Origin: Azolla caroliniana
Taxonomy: Eukaryota; Polypodiophyta
Direction of reading: 5' to 3'
Assembly (NCBI GenBank): GCA_043228905.1
Contig: JBHGNT010000022.1
Span: 1,054,001 to 1,118,000 of the forward strand
DNA length: 64,000 nucleotides
This document shows positions 58,649 through 64,000 of the stretch, piece after piece. The translations under genes were made by a program, and so were the position numbers. How positions within the stretch are numbered: the first letter of the stretch is position 1; the number at the start of each line of letters is the position of its first letter. The notes beneath the pieces are model-generated. The model searched no databases and was not told where the DNA came from. It worked only from the letters and a program-made list of their open reading frames with translations.

Positions 58649-61100
58649 CACGATGCCAGTGAAGACGGATGGGAAACGACCTGTGAGGAGGCCGAGGACG
58701 GACGCGGCACGAGGAGATCGGCATTCCGATGCGGATGGAGCAGAATCTGGTCGTGGATCGTTCGATCGGCGCCAGATTCGGCATGAAAGTGCCTATATGG
58801 AAGGGTGTGCGGGACGAGCCGCCCTCTTTTACATGGGGAGAAAGACCGACCGAGCGAAGGTCGAGAGTTGGGAGGAAGGTGATCAAAGGTTCGTAACGAG
58901 TCTGGCAAGATCGGCATCGGAGCCGAAACTCCGGACATTGGAGAATCAAGCTCAGGCAGGGCTTGATTGATCACAAAGCAGATGCTATCCACCGACACCA
59001 CTAAAAGGGGCAGTGGCCCGGACGAGTTGCAAAAAGACATTGCGAAATCGGTTACGCCACATCTTATCCGGAGACTTCGGCAGTTCGGCCGACGTGGCAA
59101 CGTGAGACCGAAGAGATGGAGGATGGAGGCAAGTACGCGAGGAGAGAAGCGACGAGTTCGGGAAAAGTACAAGGGATGAAGAGGAGAACGGAGTCCGGTC
59201 CTACAGGATCCCCACACCAGTCCGGAGGCCCCGACAGTTCAGCCAACGTGGCAACGTGAGACCTAGGGAGAAGGTTGGTGGCGACAGGAGAACGGGACCC
59301 GGCAATACGGAGAAGGACGAACGGACCCGGACGAGAACCGGGCGGAGCGAACTCCCGGATGAACATTCCGGGAGGGAGGAAGAGAGCAGGCCTACGGAGA
59401 GGCCGAGGAGACGGTACGTCGGTACCACGGGAGACGGTGCGGAATGAAACGCCCTCTCGGCATGCGGAAAAGGACGACCCGGGACAAGGTCACGAAGACA
59501 AATCGGCGGCCCAAGGAGGATCCTTCACACCGGTTCTAGAGACTTCAGCAGTCGGCAACGCGGCCGACATAAGACCAAGATACTGATGGTGGCGGCGAGG
59601 TGACGAAGGCAAAAGGGCTACGGATGGGCGGTCTACGGGGATCCTTCACACCGGTTCTAGAGACTTCAGCAGTCGGCAACGCAGTCGACGTAAGACCAAG
59701 ATACTGACGGTGGCGGCAGGAGAACGTGATCGGACGACAGGAGGCGACGAACAACAAGGAGGTATCAGGCCGGCGAGGCGGCCATGAACCAAATCGGACC
59801 TTCCGGCAAGGTCAGTGGGCGTAAGGAAGTCCGGTCCTACGGGATCCCCACACTTAACCAGAGACTCCGGCAGTTCGGCCAACGTGGCAACATGAGACCG
59901 AGAGAGAAGGTTGGTGGCGGCGGGAAAGGGGACCCGACTACGCAGAAGACACGAGGAGAGTCGTGAAGGACTCCGACAAAAGACACCCAGATCTCGGCAA
60001 GCGACGAAACAAAGGCAGGTCCTATGGGACCCTCACACCGATCCGGAGACTCCGGCAGTTCGGCCAACGTGGCAACGTGAGACCTAGGGAGAAGAACGGT
60101 GGCGGCAAGGAACGGGACCCAATGACACGAGGTAGTGGATCGAGAGCCGGTAAGACGGGGCGGACGAAGTGCGAAACCCTCACAAGCCGGTTACGGTTTC
60201 AGAAGTAGCTGGTAGGGGCAAACATAAGGAGGTGTGTCGGGCCGGAAAGGCACACCTGGGGCGGAACAAGAGTCTCGCAAGTGGCCATCGCGGGCCGGAT
60301 CGAAGCGTGACTGCGGGACGGTGTTCGGCGCGGGCGGAAGACGGCACAAGGGAGGTGTCAGGAACGAGGTGACGTAGTGGACTGCACAGGGTCAGAGTCA
60401 AGGGATGACAAGAGAGGCCGGAGGAGGATCCTCCACACTCGCTTCGTAGATCTCGGGAGCTCCGTCGAAGTAGCGAAGACTGACACGGCAAGGCCGGGGT
60501 GACAAGCTGGTGGGGGCGAGGGGACAATGGCAAGCGGAAGACTCGGGACCTTTTGCAGCAGCACGAAGACAGGAAGGGCCAAGCGGCCTACTGCGGGGTG
60601 TTCCTCGGATGCGGAGGACACCAGTATGCGGGTGAGCGGCGACGCACGATCTGGCCGGGAAAGGGGCCGACAAGGCGTGAAATGAACCGGAGTACGGCAC
60701 AGGCGGTGCCAAACAACAGACGAGGGTATGGGGCGCACGGAGGTGCTAGAGTAGAAAGGCGAGCGCGGAGATAGGTTGCGCGGTTCGGAGGTAGTGCGTA
60801 GAAGGCCTGAGAAGGATCCTCCACACCGTTCCGGAGACCATGGCGGTTCGAGCGGACGCGAAGATGTAAGACCATGGAGAAGGAAGGTGGCGGCGAGAGG
60901 ACAAAGGCAATGCGAAACAACATGGGACGGCAATCAGGACAACACGAATGCTCAACGGAGGACATCGGGCATATGGCGGGGAGCGGGGAGCGGGGCGTGC
61001 ATACGGCCGAACAGGGGCCAGCGGAAGTATGTGTACTACGGAGATCGCGGTGGAGGACCCATCGACGGGTTGAACGAGCCTACGGGGAGGTAAGCGTGAA
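58260..61100 (+). repeat. Degenerate GC-rich repeat array in gypsy-I
   Basis: A module close to GAGACTCCGGCAGTTCGGCC, then AACGTGGCAACGTGAGACC and a GGTGGCGGCG tail recurs at about 59,071, 59,224, 59,539, 59,660, 59,861 and 60,046, with more diverged copies from 58,446 to about 60,830. Spacing varies (about 120-315 bp). Many copies are preceded by GGATCCTTCACACCGG or GGATCCCCACACC. Larger duplications exist too: a segment with CAGGCAGGGCTTG recurs near 58,333 and 58,953. Confidence 0.8.
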
Positions 61101-61240
61101 GGAAGAACCGAAGCCGACGGATCAAACCGGCAACGAGCCGGGATGCGGATTACGGAAGACCGGTTTCTCACCGGCCGAAATCTCTCACCCTTCACCGAAA
61201 TTGGCACGTACCGGTGGATGTGCGGTAAGGTGGGGGCGGA

Positions 61241-61992
61241 TGTCGTGAAGAATTTCGTCCAGAGGTGGAAACCGGGAAACATTGGCTACATCAGCGGGTG
61301 CAGCATGTGTGCTCACCCTTGTACATTTAGTGTGAATAACGAGGGCGCCTTTATGGCGCCGAAGAGCAGTTAAGTCGGGATTTATACCACATTGTAACGC
61401 ATCCCTCTCTTTGTTCTCTAAACGGAAGGAGCACCCTGTGTGAAAGGGTTGCCCATTTTGGCGTTAGAGGGTATACCGTTAGATTTAGGGTTAGTTACGC
61501 TTCTTCTTCTTCTTCTTCTTTTTTCCCCCTTCGTGTTTTGCTTAGGGTTTGCTTTGGCTCGGCCTCCTGTGCAAGACCCCGCTCAGCGCGACGAGCCGAG
61601 AGCTCCCCGACGGCGGCTTGACAGCAGACGACTGTTGTAAGCTACCTTGGTCCGGCTCGAGGCCGGGAATGTATTCTTCCTTTATATATATATACATTTG
61701 CATCTGTCTATGTATATTCGCGTCTCTGTTGGGGTCGGGTGCTTCCCCTTTCCTGCGTTTCCTGTGCATAAGTGCGTGAGTCGGGTCGGCATGTGTGTGT
61801 GTGTGTGTGTGTGCGCGTGAGTCGGTGTTAAGCGCGTGCTCCCTCTCTTTCTCTCTCTCCCTTCGGTCGCTTCAGGTGTTCTTCTGGGATTCCCCGGAAA
61901 CGGTGAAGCACGACTTCCTACGCTCCGTCACTCCCTAGTCCAAGACCCCCGTGGTCCCGCCTTTCTCCACGCACGCGCGTAACAACGCGACA
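61241..61992 (+). repeat. Gypsy-I 3' LTR
   Basis: 752 bp, TGTCGTGAAGAATTTCG to AACAACGCGACA. It differs from the 5' LTR mainly by an extra AGGGTATACCGTT near 61,468 and scattered single bases. Confidence 0.9.
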
Positions 61993-61996
61993 CCGC

Positions 61997-62281
61997 GTAG
62001 TAGGGATTCATGCGATAACATCGTTGTTGCATCGGCCGAGCGTCGTGCTAGAGGTGTATTTGGTGTTGGTAATATTGGGAATCCAATCCCTTCATGTCGG
62101 TGTAGGACCAGGAGAATACATCCTGGTATTCTGTAAGCAGCCGTATGAGTGCGGATCGTTCGTCGGGTGGTAAGTTGTTGGCGATTTTTAGTGTTCGCGG
62201 GTTTTTGTCGGAACCGAGGTTAAGTGACTCGAGTGTGAATGGCTTGACTCGTTGGGAGATAGCGATTTCCCGTTCAAACAC
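61997..62281 (-). pseudogene. Gypsy-H reverse transcriptase, N-terminal part
   Basis: Minus strand: LKIANNLPPDERSALIRLL near 62,190, YQDVFSWSYTDMKGLD near 62,110 and HQIHL near 62,050 match the region before RT in Tat/Athila-side elements. A TAG near 62,047 follows HQIHL. YRMNPYYA at 61,997-62,020 joins the main RT across gypsy-I. Confidence 0.86.
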
Positions 62282-62579
62282 GTCACGAGCGTGGCGTAAC
62301 TCAACGATTGTGTGGATCTAGCTCGGCTTGAGGGAGTGATTCCTCAGTGACAACCTCGGCCACAGGTGAGCTGATGGCCGAGATGACGTCTATTTCGAAG
62401 AGGGGTATGATCTTGGGATGTTCTTTCAGGAAGTGATCTACTACCTCTTCGGCTAGTCCGTCGAGCATGTGCACGCCTTCCGCGTATAAGGGAGTGGTGT
62501 TTTGGGGCGTGGGGAGGCGTTCCTCCGTTATTAGCCGTACCTTAGTCTTTCCTCAACGAAATGAGATCATGTTGTGCTA

Positions 62580-62888
62580 TCAGTGTTGGTTAATGTTGGC
62601 TGTTCGCAACCAGGGACAACCAAGAAGCATTGGGTATGCTCCCGGGGCTTCGAGGTGTAAGACTACTGCCGATATAGTGAACATATGGCCTCCTAGCATG
62701 AATTCAAGATAGCGGATTAACCCTATTGGGCGAACCAATCGTGTATCAGCCATCCGGAGCTTGAAGGGGCATGGTTCCCACTGGGTAAGGCCGAGATTTT
62801 GGCATGTGGCCTCGTTGATTACGTTAACACCGGAGCCTCCGTTGATGATGCGCCCGTGAAGGTCACGTTCCTTGATGATGATTTTCAC
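62580..62888 (-). pseudogene. Gypsy-H aspartic protease, active Asp changed
   Basis: HGRIINGGSGVNVINEATC near 62,840 is the retropepsin site, where DGGSG is expected. The codon is AAT (Asn), so it would be inactive as read. PIGLIRYLEFMLGGHMF near 62,720 and MLLGCPWLRTANI near 62,600 are the usual downstream elements. Between 62,290 and 62,580 the minus strand is a linker toward RT, with frame changes. Confidence 0.8.
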
Positions 62889-64000
62889 GGCGGGAATCCA
62901 TGAGAGCTGGTCCCGTCCTTGGCTCAGCCAGGTAAATAGGGAGTGTTCTGGATTTGGTATCAGAGGTTAACATAGCCAATGTATCTCTAAATCGTGGCAT
63001 GAGTGGCAGGAGCTTATGTAATGGTAGCGATATCTGTGAGCTGGTGAGAGCGTCCCACAATTGGTTGTCTTCAGCTGAGGTTGGATGGTTGTGTGGACTG
63101 TGGTGCCCTGCTGGTGATGTCCTGCAACTCGGTGTGCATCTAATCGACGTTGGTTTTGTTGGCGTTGTCGATCCATTCCTTGGCAGCTTGTCTGACTTCA
63201 TCTTGTATTTGTCATTGGGTTGATTAGGTTTTACTGCGCGTGGTGACCTGTTGAACGTCATCCATGATACTATTCACGGCCAGTGTCTTACCTCGGTCCT
63301 TGGTTGGGCATTGGGTAGTGTAATGGCCCAGTTGGTTACATTTGAAACAGGTGACCAACGTTGAGTTGCTCGTCTCTCCTCAATCATTTTGTAGGGGAGG
63401 GTGTGAGAGGTTTGTGGGCTCTCGTGTAGGCGAGGTGTAAAGCCGTTCGTGGGGCACGTTGTTCCTCAATTCATTGTGGGGAAGGACCTATGTGGTTTGA
63501 AGTGAGTAGGTTCTCGGCAACGATTGTCGTTGTGCCGTCGATTCTTTCGCGAACCTTGATGAGAGTTACGCTGATCATTTCGTAAATAACGTGGTTCATA
63601 CCGGTCATCCCGGTCGTCGTCGTATCGGTCGTAATCATCGTTGGCTCGATAGTGGTCATCGCGATCTCAATCATGGCCATCGTCCGATCGCCTTCGGTTG
63701 TCGGCTCGGTATCGGTCGTCATCGCGGCGGTAATCGTCGTCTCGTCGTTGATGATCCGATGACCGTGGATGCTCGTTATCCCTATTACGGTAGCATTGGA
63801 GCTCGTCCTGGTGTGAGTAGTTGTTTCGAGGCTCGAGCTGGCGAACTATGGCGGTTGTCGTTCTGTTGAGCAAATTGTATTCACATTGTTCAGTCGTATG
63901 TAACCAAGAATGGAAGATTGGGCAGGGAGGGCAGTGAGGCCACTCAATAGCTAAATGGCCAGAGCCCGAGTAGGCCGTGCATTGGAGAGCCTATCAGAAG
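62889..64000 (-). pseudogene. Gypsy-H gag, C-terminal part
   Basis: A zinc knuckle CFKCNQLGHYTTQC (63,308-63,349) keeps all four ligands. Upstream (63,480-63,870) is a very Arg/Asp-rich, repetitive segment with RRDDDYRRDDDRYR near 63,730, likely disordered and RNA-binding. Downstream, LWDALTSSQISLPL near 63,050 leads to the protease. Frame changes and at least one stop occur. The gag start is outside the window. Confidence 0.8.

Larger units (their letters stand above)
56810..61992 (+). mobile_element. Gypsy-I: 5.2-kb non-autonomous gypsy-type element, youngest in the nest
   Basis: Two similar LTRs, a primer site, a gag-like ORF, a long repeat-rich GC region and a polypurine tract (AAGGTGGGGGCGGA ending 61,240). 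No RT, RNase H or integrase motif was found in any frame. Flanks are CCGT (56,806-56,809) and CCGC (61,993-61,996), and the interrupted RT of gypsy-H is restored when the element is removed. Roughly 20 substitutions and a ~14-bp indel separate the LTRs by eye. It would need enzymes from a relative for movement. Confidence 0.88.
50935..64000 (-). mobile_element. Gypsy-H: large Tat/Athila-like gypsy element, runs off the window
   Basis: Minus strand. The probable 3' LTR is at the left, then an extra post-integrase region, integrase, RNase H, RT (split by gypsy-I), protease and gag at the right edge. The 5' LTR lies outside the window. RT wording (TVTDAFPLPFTDSVLDIVAS, FLDDFAVYG) and integrase wording (YYP.ANGLAESSNK) fit non-chromovirus gypsy elements of the Tat/Athila side. 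Some stops are present, but the catalytic motifs of RT and integrase are intact. Confidence 0.85.

Noticed and set aside
58260-61100. Long minus-strand frames in gypsy-I as a host gene
   Set aside because: GC-rich sequence with few stops gives long frames on both strands; none shows a domain, and they run through the repeat array.

Overview
This is plant nuclear DNA that is poor in genes and rich in transposable elements. The evidence is a gene of the plant LURP-one-related (LOR) family, Ty1/copia elements with initiator-Met-type primer sites, Ty3/gypsy elements, and two plant-type LINEs. I see no rRNA gene, functional tRNA gene, CRISPR array or bacterial operon. The species cannot be named from the sequence.

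Layout. 1-6,150 is AT-rich. It holds the only recognisable host gene, a LOR-type gene on the minus strand at 2,425-3,655, whose first intron is filled by a very long CA/TACA microsatellite. 6,150-14,060 holds two degenerate LINEs, both on the minus strand; the second contains a solo LTR at 12,027-12,822. 14,692-25,055 is copia-A (minus). It is interrupted by copia-B (plus, 17,220-22,895) and by a solo LTR (23,175-23,603) with a perfect 5-bp target duplication. 25,626-26,172 is the 3' end of an old chromovirus-like gypsy element. 26,173-33,075 is gypsy-C (plus), whose 3' LTR is cut off at a breakpoint against half of copia-E (minus). Copia-E carries copia-D (35,522-42,529) in its leader, and copia-D carries a solo gypsy LTR (41,021-42,385) in its 5' LTR. 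44,008-44,344 is a short unrecognised coding-like piece.

From 47 kb to the end is a deep nest. Copia-G sits in the 5' LTR of copia-F. Gypsy-G2 sits in copia-G, gypsy-H (minus, running off the right edge) sits in gypsy-G2, and gypsy-I (plus, 56,810-61,992) sits in gypsy-H. Copia-G's own 3' LTR also contains a solo LTR (G1).

How it fits together. Nearly all coding capacity belongs to gag, protease, integrase, reverse transcriptase and RNase H of elements disabled by stops, frameshifts and deletions. Copia-D and gypsy-H keep most catalytic motifs. Gypsy-I has gag-like coding, a primer site, a polypurine tract and two similar LTRs but no visible pol, so it is probably non-autonomous. The most unusual signals are shared by several gypsy LTRs that otherwise look divergent: tRNA-like A-box/B-box pairs 42-44 nt apart, a conserved GTCC..GGCC..CGG..GGTCCC block near the LTR end, the same non-Met primer site, and short target duplications centred on CG. 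Copia-D-type LTRs carry a 40-bp U3 minisatellite whose unit holds a CCGGT-GAGA-ACCGG hairpin.
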